From Streptomyces sp. NBC_00704 (GTDB lineage Bacteria > Actinomycetota > Actinomycetes > Streptomycetales > Streptomycetaceae), in the NCBI RefSeq assembly GCF_036226605.1, contig NZ_CP109000.1, positions 4,894,501-4,958,500 of the forward strand: a stretch of 64,000 nt of DNA, read 5' to 3'. Of this stretch, positions 25,007 to 33,505 are shown piece after piece. The notes under the pieces were generated by a model, which was not told the DNA's origin, ran no database searches, and saw only the letters and a program-made list of their open reading frames with translations. Numbering within the stretch: the first letter of the stretch is position 1; every line of letters begins with the position of its first letter. Position numbers and translations under genes: made by a program.

Positions 25007-26791
25007 GTGTCCCAGGACGCCTACGACTACGACGTCATCGTCGTCGGATCCGGCTTCGGCGGTTCCGTGACCGCCCTGCGCCTGACGGAGAAGGGCTACA
25101 CCGTCGGCGTCCTGGAGGCGGGCCGCCGCTTCACCCGGGAGTCGCTGCCCAAGAACTCCTGGGACCTGAAGAACTACCTCTGGGCGCCCCGGCTCGGCAT
25201 GTACGGCATCCAGCGCATCCACCTGCTGGGCAACGTCATGGTCCTGGCCGGCGCGGGCGTGGGCGGCGGCTCCCTCAACTACGCCAACACCCTCTACGTC
25301 CCGCCGAAGCCCTTCTTCGACGACCCCCAGTGGCGGGACATCACCGACTGGCAGGCGGAGCTGACGCCGTACTACGACCAGGCGCGCCGCATGCTCGGCG
25401 TACGGCTCAACCCCACGACCACCCCCTCCGACGTGCACCTGAAGGCGGCCGCGGAGCGCATGGGCGTCGGCGACACCTTCCACATGGCGCCCGTCGGCGT
25501 GTTCTTCGGCGACGGCGAGGACGCCGACGGCACGGCGAAGGCGAAGCCGGGGGAGCAGGTCGCCGACCCCTACTTCGGCGGCGCGGGACCGGCCCGCAAG
25601 GCCTGCGTCGAGTGCGGCGAGTGCATGACGGGCTGCCGGCACGGGGCCAAGAACACCCTCAACGAGAACTACCTGCACCTCGCCGAGAAGGCGGGCGCGG
25701 TCGTCCACCCGCTGACGACGGTCGTGTCCGTGACGGACGACTCGCAGGGCGGCTACGCGATCGCCACCCTCCCCACCGACGCCCGCCGCAAGGGCTCCGC
25801 CCGCGGCCGGGTCTTCAAGGCGCGCCGCGTCGTCCTCGCGGCCGGCACCTACGGCACCCAGACCCTGCTGCACCGGATGAAGGCGGGCCGCCAACTCCCG
25901 TACATCTCGGACCGGTTGGGGCATCTGACCCGCACCAACTCCGAGGCCCTGGTGGGCGCCCAGACCGACGACCGCCGCTACCGCAGGGCGACCGGCGCGC
26001 CCAAGGTCGACTTCACGCGCGGCGTCGCCATCACCTCGTCCATCCACCCGGACGAGAACACCCACATCGAGCCGGTGCGCTACGGCCGGGGCTCCAACTC
26101 CATGGGCAGCCTGTCGATCCTTCAGGTGCCGTACGCGGAGGGCTCGTCGAGGGTCGCGGGCTGGCTGACGAACGCCGTGCGCCACCCGCTCCTCGTGCTG
26201 CGCTCGCTGTCCAACCGCCGCTGGTCGGAGCGCACCATCATCGGCCTCGTCATGCAGTCGCTGGACAACTCGCTGACCACCTACCTGAAACCGGCGGGCG
26301 TCGGCAAGGGCCTGCTGACCGCGCGGCAGGGCCACGGCGCTCCCAACCCCAAGCAGATCAGGGCCGCTTCGCAGGCCGCCTCCGTGATCGCCGCCGACAT
26401 CAACGGCTTCGCCGGCTCCAACGTGGGCGAGCTGATGGGCACCCCGCTCACCGCGCACTTCCTCGGCGGCTGCCCGATCGGCGACTCCCGCGAGACCGGC
26501 GTCATCGACCCCTACCACCGGCTCTACGGCCACCCCGGCATCTCCGTCGTCGACGGCGCCGCGGTCTCGGCGAACCTCGGGGTGAACCCGTCGCTCACCA
26601 TCACCGCCCAGGCGGAGCGGGCCATGTCGTACTGGCCGAACAAGGGTGAGACGGACCCCCGTCCGGCGCAGGGCGCGGCGTACGAGCGGCTGAAGCCGGT
26701 CGAGCCGGTCAGTCCCGCGGTGCCCGCGGAGGCGTTCGGCGCGCTGCGCCTGCCGTTCCTGGGCATGCCGGCGGTCCCGCCCAAGCAGTAG
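25007..26791 (+). CDS. GMC-family flavoprotein, cholesterol-oxidase-like (ChoD type)
   Basis: 594 residues. The FAD-binding motif VVGSGFGGS is at 12-20, and GMC features follow: GAGVGGGSLNYAN, then AHFLGGCPIGDS and a VVDGAAVSANLGVNPSLTI C-terminal segment. Between them, C200, C203, C206 and C210 form CxxCxxCxxxC (CVECGECMTGC), a pattern of [4Fe-4S] ferredoxins. The mycobacterial counterpart next to guaB2-guaB3 is annotated choD, but true cholesterol oxidation has been doubted for that group, and the cysteine motif suggests electron transfer to another carrier rather than oxygen. The GTG start follows GAGGAGAG. Confidence 0.9.
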   Translation: MSQDAYDYDVIVVGSGFGGSVTALRLTEKGYTVGVLEAGRRFTRESLPKNSWDLKNYLWAPRLGMYGIQRIHLLGNVMVLAGAGVGGGSLNYANTLYVPPKPFFDDPQWRDITDWQAELTPYYDQARRMLGVRLNPTTTPSDVHLKAAAERMGVGDTFHMAPVGVFFGDGEDADGTAKAKPGEQVADPYFGGAGPARKACVECGECMTGCRHGAKNTLNENYLHLAEKAGAVVHPLTTVVSVTDDSQGGYAIATLPTDARRKGSARGRVFKARRVVLAAGTYGTQTLLHRMKAGRQLPYISDRLGHLTRTNSEALVGAQTDDRRYRRATGAPKVDFTRGVAITSSIHPDENTHIEPVRYGRGSNSMGSLSILQVPYAEGSSRVAGWLTNAVRHPLLVLRSLSNRRWSERTIIGLVMQSLDNSLTTYLKPAGVGKGLLTARQGHGAPNPKQIRAASQAASVIAADINGFAGSNVGELMGTPLTAHFLGGCPIGDSRETGVIDPYHRLYGHPGISVVDGAAVSANLGVNPSLTITAQAERAMSYWPNKGETDPRPAQGAAYERLKPVEPVSPAVPAEAFGALRLPFLGMPAVPPKQ

Positions 26792-26842
26792 GGCGCGTGC
26801 GGGACGCGCACCCCGCCTCCGCGCCCGGTCATGCCCCGAACC

Positions 26843-26887
26843 CTGCCCGAACAGTGTCCTGATACGGCCCGAACAGTGTCCCGACAC
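26843..26887. repeat. Tandem pair CCCGAACAGTGTCC
   Basis: CCCGAACAGTGTCCTGATACGG is followed at once by a near-identical copy with C for T at two positions, just upstream of the terminator. Function unknown. Confidence 0.7.
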
Positions 26888-26931
26888 GGCGAAGGGACCT
26901 GCGCCCCCCTCCGAGCGCAGGTCCCTTCGCC
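26888..26931. terminator. Bidirectional terminator between convergent genes
   Basis: A perfect 17-base stem: GGCGAAGGGACCTGCGC at 26888-26904 against its complement at 26915-26931, with a 10-base C-rich loop. It separates the GMC flavoprotein gene from the convergent surface-protein gene. Confidence 0.92.
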
Positions 26932-26954
26932 GGTTCGCGGCGGCGCGTTACGCG

Positions 26955-28010
26955 TTACGCGTGCGCGCCGGCCTTGCGGCGACGGGCGGCGAACACCGCG
27001 CCCGCGCCCGCGACGACGGCGACCCCGCCGACCAGCCCGATCACCGGCAGCGCCGAGTCGGAGCCGGTCGAGGCGAGGGTGCCGCTGATCGGCTTGGCGC
27101 CACCCTGGGCCTGGACGCCGTCGGTGGGCTTGTCGCCGTTCGGCTTGGCGTCGCCGGCGCCGTCGGCGTGGCCGCCCGCGGCGACGATCTCGACGTCGTA
27201 GAAGTCACCGTTGCCGTAGCAGGTGGAGGCCTGGCCGGCGTAGACGGCCTCGCTCAGCGCGAACGACGAGCCCGCCGGCGCGGCCGCCTCGACCTTCACC
27301 CGCAGGTCGAGGGATGCCGAGGAGTTCTTCTCCAGGGAGTCCAGCAGCGCCACGAAGGAGCCGGAGACGATCTTCTTGCCGTGCCCGTCCTCGTAGGAGT
27401 CCTGGTAGCCGCTGGTCCACTTGCCGTCTTCCTTGACCTGGATGACGGCGAGACCCTCGGACAGCAGGGTGTCGGTCTCCTCGCCGTACTCCATGAACGC
27501 GTCGATGTACACGTTCTTCAGGTCCTTGGCGGAGTCGTTGTCGACGACGAACTCGAAGTCGTGCCAGCCCGAACCGGCCACGATCTTGCTGGGCAGCCCC
27601 TTGATCTGGGCGGTGAGCTTCTCGTCCAGCTCGAAGGACTCGCAGTCCGTGTACGGGTCGAACGGGTCGGTGCTCGCGCTCGCCGACGCGCTCGCGGAGG
27701 ACGACCCCGAGGCGGACGCGGACGAGGAGGCGGACGAGGAGGCGGAGCCGCTCGGGCTGCCGCTGGGCGAGCCGGTCGCCTGCGAGTCGTCCGAGCCGGC
27801 CGAGGAGGAGGCCGACGTGTCGTCGGTCGGCGTGCCGGAGGCGCTCTCGCCGTCCGACTCCGAGGGGCTGGACGAGGTGCTCTCCGACGCGGACGCGCTC
27901 GCGGAGGACGTCTGGTCGTCCTCGGCGAAGGCGGCCGGGGCGGACAGCAGTGCCAGCGGGGCGACGACGGCGGTCGCCGCGAGGGCGACCATCGTGCGGC
28001 GAAGCTTCAT
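26955..28010 (-). CDS. LAxTG sortase-anchored surface protein
   Basis: 351 residues. A signal peptide (MKLRRTMVALAATAVVAPLA through AFAED) is followed by about 80 residues of Ser/Ala/Asp/Glu repeats, a globular domain at about 117-275 containing two cysteines (DCESF, STCYG), and a cell-wall sorting signal at the C-terminus: LASTG, a hydrophobic stretch (LPVIGLVGGVAVVAGAGAVF) and the tail AARRRKAGAHA. Class E sortases of streptomycetes recognise LAxTG, so the protein should be linked to peptidoglycan and displayed on the hyphal or spore surface. No sortase gene is nearby. Function of the globular domain unknown. Confidence 0.92.
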   Translation of the reverse strand: MKLRRTMVALAATAVVAPLALLSAPAAFAEDDQTSSASASASESTSSSPSESDGESASGTPTDDTSASSSAGSDDSQATGSPSGSPSGSASSSASSSASASGSSSASASASASTDPFDPYTDCESFELDEKLTAQIKGLPSKIVAGSGWHDFEFVVDNDSAKDLKNVYIDAFMEYGEETDTLLSEGLAVIQVKEDGKWTSGYQDSYEDGHGKKIVSGSFVALLDSLEKNSSASLDLRVKVEAAAPAGSSFALSEAVYAGQASTCYGNGDFYDVEIVAAGGHADGAGDAKPNGDKPTDGVQAQGGAKPISGTLASTGSDSALPVIGLVGGVAVVAGAGAVFAARRRKAGAHA

Positions 28011-28104
28011 GAAGACCTCGGCGTATCAGGTGGGGAGGCCTTCCGCCATGGGGGTCGGGAGGGGCCTGGTTACGCTGGGTGTGACCGGCGACCGCTGTGA
28101 ACAG

Positions 28105-28286
28105 TTGTGCTGATTCACAGGATCTTTATATGGCGCGCGTCACATGGTCTGCCCGCGACCGCGACCGCGACCGCGGTCCGTGGGCGGTGTCCGTGTGCGC
28201 GGTCCGTGGGCGCTCGGCCGGACAGGACGACTCGGCCGGACATGACGAAGGGCCCCGCGGGACGGATCCGCAGGGCCCTTCTTTAT
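28105..28286 (+). ncRNA. Candidate small RNA ending at an orphan terminator
   Basis: On the plus strand a possible promoter (TTGTGC at 28105-28110, 16 bases, TATATG at 28127-28132) is followed about 115 bases on by a strong intrinsic terminator: GAAGGGCCC at 28247-28255 pairs with GGGCCCTTC at 28273-28281, and TTTAT follows. No plus-strand gene lies between this point and the previous terminator at 26888. The simplest reading is a short transcript of roughly 150 bases. The promoter part is weak. Confidence 0.4.
28247..28286 (+). terminator. Orphan intrinsic terminator
   Basis: GAAGGGCCCCGCGG pairs with CCGCAGGGCCCTTC, one bulge, then TTTAT on the plus strand. It is oriented for a plus-strand transcript although no plus-strand gene precedes it. 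Confidence 0.8.
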
Positions 28287-28849
28287 CGTCAGCACCGGCG
28301 TCAGGGCAGCGCCGGTGCCTGGGAGCGGCGCCGGGGGGTTGCGCCGCTGGTCTGGACCTCTGGTGGTGAAAGCGGGGGCTGCGTGTGGGGCTGTGGGGGC
28401 TGCGGGGGGAGGGCGACGTCATGAAATCGCCGTCCGAGGAATGACCTGAGGTCTTTCGGGGGCTTTCTACGCATCGTGCTGGATGAGCGCGGCCCCCGCA
28501 ACCGTTTGACCCGGCCCTTGTGCATTTTTGCATTTTCCGCCGGTCGGTCCCGGGCGTCCCCGGGACCGGCCGTTCTCTCGGCGACCGGGCTGCTGTCCCC
28601 TGCCGTCCGGTCGCCTTCGGAGCGAGGTCCCACGACGCACGGCACGATCCGTGCGTCTCATCGCCCCAGCGAGCCACGCGTGGTTCTTCCGGACCCGCCC
28701 CTGGCTGGAGCGGACACCGGTACCAACGACGCCGCCGGCCCGGCGGTCACGCGCCGTACGGGTGAGACGGCGGCCGAACTGACGCCCGACGCCCCGACCG
28801 TTCCCGACGCCCCACTCGCCCCCCGCGGGTCACAGCCGTCCCCGGCGGG

Positions 28850-29131
28850 TCACACCCTCCCCCGGCACAGCTCGAGCAGCGTCATCGCGAGGGCGGTGCC
28901 GGGGCGGCCCAGCGCGTCCCGGTAGTGGGCCAGGATCTCCAGCTCGCGGGAGAGGTTCACCCGCCGGCCGCCGGAGGTGATCCTCGCCTCCTGGACGACG
29001 GCCGAGACGGCCATCCGCTCCTGGATCAGGCCGATGATCCGGTCGTCCAGCGCGTCGATGCGCTCGCGGGCGCCGGTGATCACGTCGGCGGCCTCGGAGG
29101 TACGGGCGCCGGTCACGTCGATGGCGGTCAT
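28850..29131 (-). CDS. Chorismate mutase (AroQ type)
   Basis: A 93-residue all-helical AroQ-fold chorismate mutase, which converts chorismate to prephenate at the head of phenylalanine and tyrosine synthesis. The expected active-site pattern is visible: the first-helix arginine region (ARERIDALDDRIIGLIQERM), the lysine/arginine loop VQEAR with GGRRVNLSRE, and the terminal helix LLELCRGRV. The length is right for a monofunctional enzyme. The start follows AGGAGCCCCC. Expression is probably attenuated: a Phe/Tyr-coding leader peptide (29260-29331) and a terminator hairpin (29205-29239) lie upstream in the same direction. Confidence 0.93.
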   Translation of the reverse strand: MTAIDVTGARTSEAADVITGARERIDALDDRIIGLIQERMAVSAVVQEARITSGGRRVNLSRELEILAHYRDALGRPGTALAMTLLELCRGRV

Positions 29132-29204
29132 GGGGGCTCCTGTAGGGGTTCGGTTCGGGATGCGGTGCGGGCCGCCCCGGAGCGACAGGACCCGGGAGAA
29201 ACGA

Positions 29205-29239
29205 CAGGCGCCCCGGGCCTTGTCGGCCCGGGGCGCCTG
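29205..29239 (-). terminator. Attenuator hairpin ahead of chorismate mutase
   Basis: A perfect 15-base stem, CAGGCGCCCCGGGCC with its complement around a five-base loop, and on the minus strand it is followed by TCGTTTCTC. It lies between the leader peptide stop (29260) and the chorismate mutase start (29131), where only attenuation makes sense of a terminator. Confidence 0.8.
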
Positions 29240-29259
29240 GGAAGTCGCTGGTCAGAAGC

Positions 29260-29331
29260 TCAAGCGACACGACCATGGCAGCCGGCGGGCCGGGTGCCAT
29301 AGGTAAAGACGAAGGTCGTGTGAGCGAGCAT
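29260..29331 (-). CDS. Phe/Tyr leader peptide of chorismate mutase
   Basis: A 23-codon frame beginning MLAHTTFVFTYGTR. Codons 7, 9 and 11 are Phe, Phe and Tyr, the end products of the pathway started by the gene downstream. A promoter fits directly in front: TTGGAC (29361-29366 on the complement), 17 bases, CATACT (29338-29343), then six bases to the ATG, so transcription would begin at or next to the start codon (a leaderless peptide, as in known Streptomyces trp leaders). The stop is followed after 20 bases by the attenuator hairpin. Ribosome stalling at Phe/Tyr codons when these amino acids are scarce is inferred. Confidence 0.72.
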   Translation of the reverse strand: MLAHTTFVFTYGTRPAGCHGRVA

Positions 29332-29337
29332 GCGCCC

Positions 29338-29366
29338 AGTATGCAGGGGCGCCGGGCGCGGTCCAA
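29338..29366 (-). promoter_or_regulatory. Promoter of the chorismate mutase leader transcript
   Basis: On the minus strand TTGGAC and CATACT are 17 bases apart, a good sigma-HrdB match, with the predicted start at the leader ATG (29331). Confidence 0.7.
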
Positions 29367-29431
29367 GCCCGTTCGCATCCTGAGACGCGGGGGCGGCCGC
29401 GGAGCCGGGACGGCGTCTCGTCCGCTCTCGG

Positions 29432-29437
29432 TAGAAT
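29432..29437 (+). promoter_or_regulatory. Possible -10 box of guaA
   Basis: TAGAAT at 29432-29437, 42 bases before the guaA GTG. A recognisable -35 hexamer at the right distance is lacking (GACGGC at 29409-29414 is partial). Confidence 0.4.
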
Positions 29438-29479
29438 TGGCCAGCACAGAGACCACGCCCGAACCGCCGGAAGGCCCCC

Positions 29480-31062
<1,583 letters not shown>

Positions 31063-31067
31063 CGCGC

Positions 31068-31089
31068 CGGGGCCCCGCGCGTGGCCCCG
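31068..31089. terminator. Short hairpin after guaA
   Basis: CGGGGCC at 31068-31074 pairs with GGCCCCG at 31083-31089 in the 38-base gap between guaA and the convergent gene. Modest stem, no T run. Confidence 0.4.
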
Positions 31090-31098
31090 TGAGCGGGT

Positions 31099-31587
31099 TC
31101 AGGTCCGCCTGAGGGTGCGCACCGGCGCCCCGGGCCGCCAGACCTGGACGACCAGATGCGTGTCGTCCTCGACGCAGGTCCGCACGACCTCCGTCAGCTC
31201 GGTGCGGAAGAGGTGGAACGGCTGCGGCGGTTCCACCTCTTTCACGTACCCGGCCCTCGCCTCGCCGTCCGCCACCTCGACCGCCCGCCCCGCGATCCGT
31301 ACGTCGCCCCCGCCCATCCCGGTGCCCTCGCCCGGATTGGCCTGGAGACAGAAGCGGGGGTCCCGGCGCAGGTCGAGGGCCTTCAGCGAGTCCGGCATCA
31401 TGCCCAGCCACAGCTCACCGGCGAGGAAACGGACCTCGATGCCGGAGGTGCGCGGAGAGCCGTCCCTGCGCACGGTCGCCAGGACGTGATGGGTGAACGC
31501 GCCGAAGCGGTCCTCCACGGTCCTCGCGAACCCGGGCTCCGCGCCGGCGAACACGGACCAGTTGTCGGGGGTCTCACTCGATGTCAT
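31099..31587 (-). CDS. Pyridoxamine 5'-phosphate oxidase-like flavin-binding protein
   Basis: 162 residues with the split-barrel fold of the PNPOx/F420-binding group: the core strands HHVLATVRRDGSPRTSGIEV, GELWLGMMPDSLKALDLRRD and GGDVRIAGRAVEV are in the usual order. Members bind FMN, F420 or haem, and the sequence alone does not tell which. It ends convergently with guaA and starts 100 bases from the next minus-strand gene's end, so it may be on its own transcript. Confidence 0.87.
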   Translation of the reverse strand: MTSSETPDNWSVFAGAEPGFARTVEDRFGAFTHHVLATVRRDGSPRTSGIEVRFLAGELWLGMMPDSLKALDLRRDPRFCLQANPGEGTGMGGGDVRIAGRAVEVADGEARAGYVKEVEPPQPFHLFRTELTEVVRTCVEDDTHLVVQVWRPGAPVRTLRRT

Positions 31588-31687
31588 ACGGCGAGTGTGA
31601 CCGCGATACCGGACATCTGCTGTCGGTGTTCGCGACGGGCGGGCGGGCCGGTGGGTGCGGTGGGTGTGGCGGGCCCGGCGGACGCGG

Positions 31688-32464
31688 TCAGTGTCCCTGC
31701 GGGGTGCTGTAGGGATTTGCGTCGGGCGTGGCGTGAGGCGTTGCGCCGGGCGTCGAATGGGGCGTTCCGTCCGGCGTCGCGTGAGGCGTTCCGTCGGCCG
31801 TCGGGTGAGGCGTTGCGCCGGGCGTCGGGTGGGGTGTTCCGTACGGCTGCGGCGCGGGCCGTACGTAGCGCTCCACCCCCGCCCCGTCCCGCACCGGCGT
31901 GCAGCCCGCCGCCGTCAGCTGACGGGCCAGTTTCGCGCGCCGCACCGTGTTGATCCGCAGGGCGCCCAGCATGAACCCCGGCATCAGCACGGCGAGCGGG
32001 AGCATCACCGTGTACACGCCGGTCAGCAGGGCCATCAGCAGGAACAGCGCCCCCGCTCCCCATCCGAGGAACAGCAGCTGTCTGCGGTTGGCGGCCGCCA
32101 CGAGCGCGTCGTAGCGGATGAGCGCCGTGATCAGGTCGACGTCCGCCTGCGCCTCGGGGACCGGTGTCAGCGAGCCCAGGTACATGCCCGGAACGGGCCG
32201 GTCGGGGCCCGGGTCGGGGAAGGCGGCGGTGTTCGCCGCGGCCCGCTGCCGCGCCGCCGGGGCCGGGTCGCGGACCAGGTGGAGGTGGAGGACCCGGTGC
32301 TTGCCCACGAGACGCACGTTCTCGTACCGGAAGCCGTAGCACTCGGCTATGTAGGCCAGCGCGCCGAACGTCTGGAACTCCGCGAAGGGGTGGACCAGCT
32401 CGATGGCGTCACGCGTCGCGATCTGACGCATGAGGGCGGTGATGTGGCGTGCTGCGATGCTCAA
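31688..32464 (-). CDS. Membrane protein with C-terminal TPHxTPxG repeats
   Basis: 258 residues, unknown function. A soluble N-terminal part (about 1-130) that looks conserved (AYIAECYGFRYENVRLVG) is followed by two membrane spans at about 131-175 (LLFLGWGAGALFLLMALLTG and VMLPLAVLMPGFMLGAL) and a short soluble part. The last 48 residues are six copies of an eight-residue repeat of the type TPHATPDG, encoded by a 24-base tandem repeat; this tail is likely variable between strains. TTG start at 32464 with GGAG eight bases upstream. Confidence 0.82.
   Translation of the reverse strand: MSIAARHITALMRQIATRDAIELVHPFAEFQTFGALAYIAECYGFRYENVRLVGKHRVLHLHLVRDPAPAARQRAAANTAAFPDPGPDRPVPGMYLGSLTPVPEAQADVDLITALIRYDALVAAANRRQLLFLGWGAGALFLLMALLTGVYTVMLPLAVLMPGFMLGALRINTVRRAKLARQLTAAGCTPVRDGAGVERYVRPAPQPYGTPHPTPGATPHPTADGTPHATPDGTPHSTPGATPHATPDANPYSTPQGH
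31691..31834. repeat. 24-bp coding repeat, 6 copies
   Basis: Encodes the TPHPTPGA / TPHATPDG / TPHSTPGA series at the C-terminus of the membrane protein. The period preserves the frame. Confidence 0.8.
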
Positions 32465-32574
32465 GACGTGCTCCGATGGTGACGGAAATCGTCATCTTTA
32501 CATAACGGCTCTGCCTTTTTGCACGGGCCGGCGGTAACTTCCGCGTGGTCAAGCAACCCAGTGCTGGAGGATCG

Positions 32575-33369
32575 ATGCACGGGCCCACGCCGCCTGCCCC
32601 GCTGCCCACCGACCGGCTTCAGTTCGCGATGCCGCCGATGCACGAGTCGGTGGAGGACGAGCGCCGGCACCGGAAGGAACGGCTGGCCGGCGCGGTACGG
32701 ATCTTCGGACGGCTCGGCTTCGAGGACGGCGTCTCGGGCCACATCACCGCCCGCGACCCCGAATACAGCGACTGCTTCTGGGTCAACCCGTTCGGCATGT
32801 CCTTCAAGCACGTCACCGTCAGCGACCTGGTGCTGGCCAACTCCGACGGTCAGGTCGTGGAGGGCCGCTACCACGTCAACCAGGCCGCCTTCACCGTCCA
32901 CGCCCAGGTGCACGCCGCACGCCCCGACGTCGTCGCCGTCGCCCACTGCCACTCCGTCCACGGCCGCGCCCTCGCCGCGCTCGGCGAGCTGCTCGACCCC
33001 CTCACCCAGGAGAGCTGCGCGTTCTACGAGGACCACGCCCTCTACGACGCCTACACCGGTGTGGCCGTGGACGCGGAGGAGGGGCGGCGCATCGCGGCCG
33101 CGCTCGGCTCCCGCAAGGCGCTCGTGCTGCGCAACCACGGGCTGCTGACCGTGGGGGACTCCGTCGACGCGGCCGCCTGGTGGTTCGTCTCCATGGAACG
33201 CTCCAGCCAGGTCCAGCTCACCGCGCGGGCGGCGGGCCGGCCCGTCCTGATCGACCACCGGGCGGCGGTCGCGACCCGGGAGCAGCTCGGCGGCGACCTG
33301 GTGGCGTGGATCAACTACCAGCCGCTGTGGCAGGACGTCAGCCGCAGCGAGCCGGACCTGCTGAGCTGA
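32575..33369 (+). CDS. Class II aldolase/adducin-family protein
   Basis: 264 residues. The zinc-binding histidines of the family are visible in VAHCHSVHG (about 122-130) and in LRNHGLLTVGD near 185, and the glycine loop GVSGHITARDP is typical. Such proteins cleave or epimerise sugar phosphates or related aldols; the closest looking group is the stand-alone class II aldolases of unclear substrate. ATG at 32575 has GGAGG directly upstream. No sugar-metabolic partner is adjacent. Confidence 0.9.
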   Translation: MHGPTPPAPLPTDRLQFAMPPMHESVEDERRHRKERLAGAVRIFGRLGFEDGVSGHITARDPEYSDCFWVNPFGMSFKHVTVSDLVLANSDGQVVEGRYHVNQAAFTVHAQVHAARPDVVAVAHCHSVHGRALAALGELLDPLTQESCAFYEDHALYDAYTGVAVDAEEGRRIAAALGSRKALVLRNHGLLTVGDSVDAAAWWFVSMERSSQVQLTARAAGRPVLIDHRAAVATREQLGGDLVAWINYQPLWQDVSRSEPDLLS

Positions 33370-33505
33370 CGGCGCGCACGGCTTCCCGGGGGCGGGTGGT
33401 GGCGGGGGCGGATGGTCCCCCGGGTGGGGCGGTCTCCCTGGGGCGGGCGGTCTCCCTGGGGTGGGTGGTCCCGGGGTCGGGCGGCTCGCGGAACCCGGCG
33501 GTTTC

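Larger units (their letters stand above)
28011..28849. other. 840-base region without a protein gene
   Basis: The left part should hold the promoter of the surface-protein gene; an inverted pair TGTGAA (28096-28101) and TTCACA (28114-28119) is a candidate operator. A plus-strand terminator sits at 28247-28286. From 28290 to 28849 the sequence is unremarkable apart from an A+T-rich doublet of TGCATTTT near 28520-28535. A minus-strand frame (28301-28645) gives a Pro/Arg-rich protein without ribosome-binding site or codon bias, and I do not call it. Confidence 0.55.

Noticed and set aside
28301..28645. Minus-strand reading frame with Pro/Arg-rich product
   Set aside because: No ribosome-binding site at any of its ATG codons, weak third-position bias and composition typical of chance frames in G+C-rich DNA.
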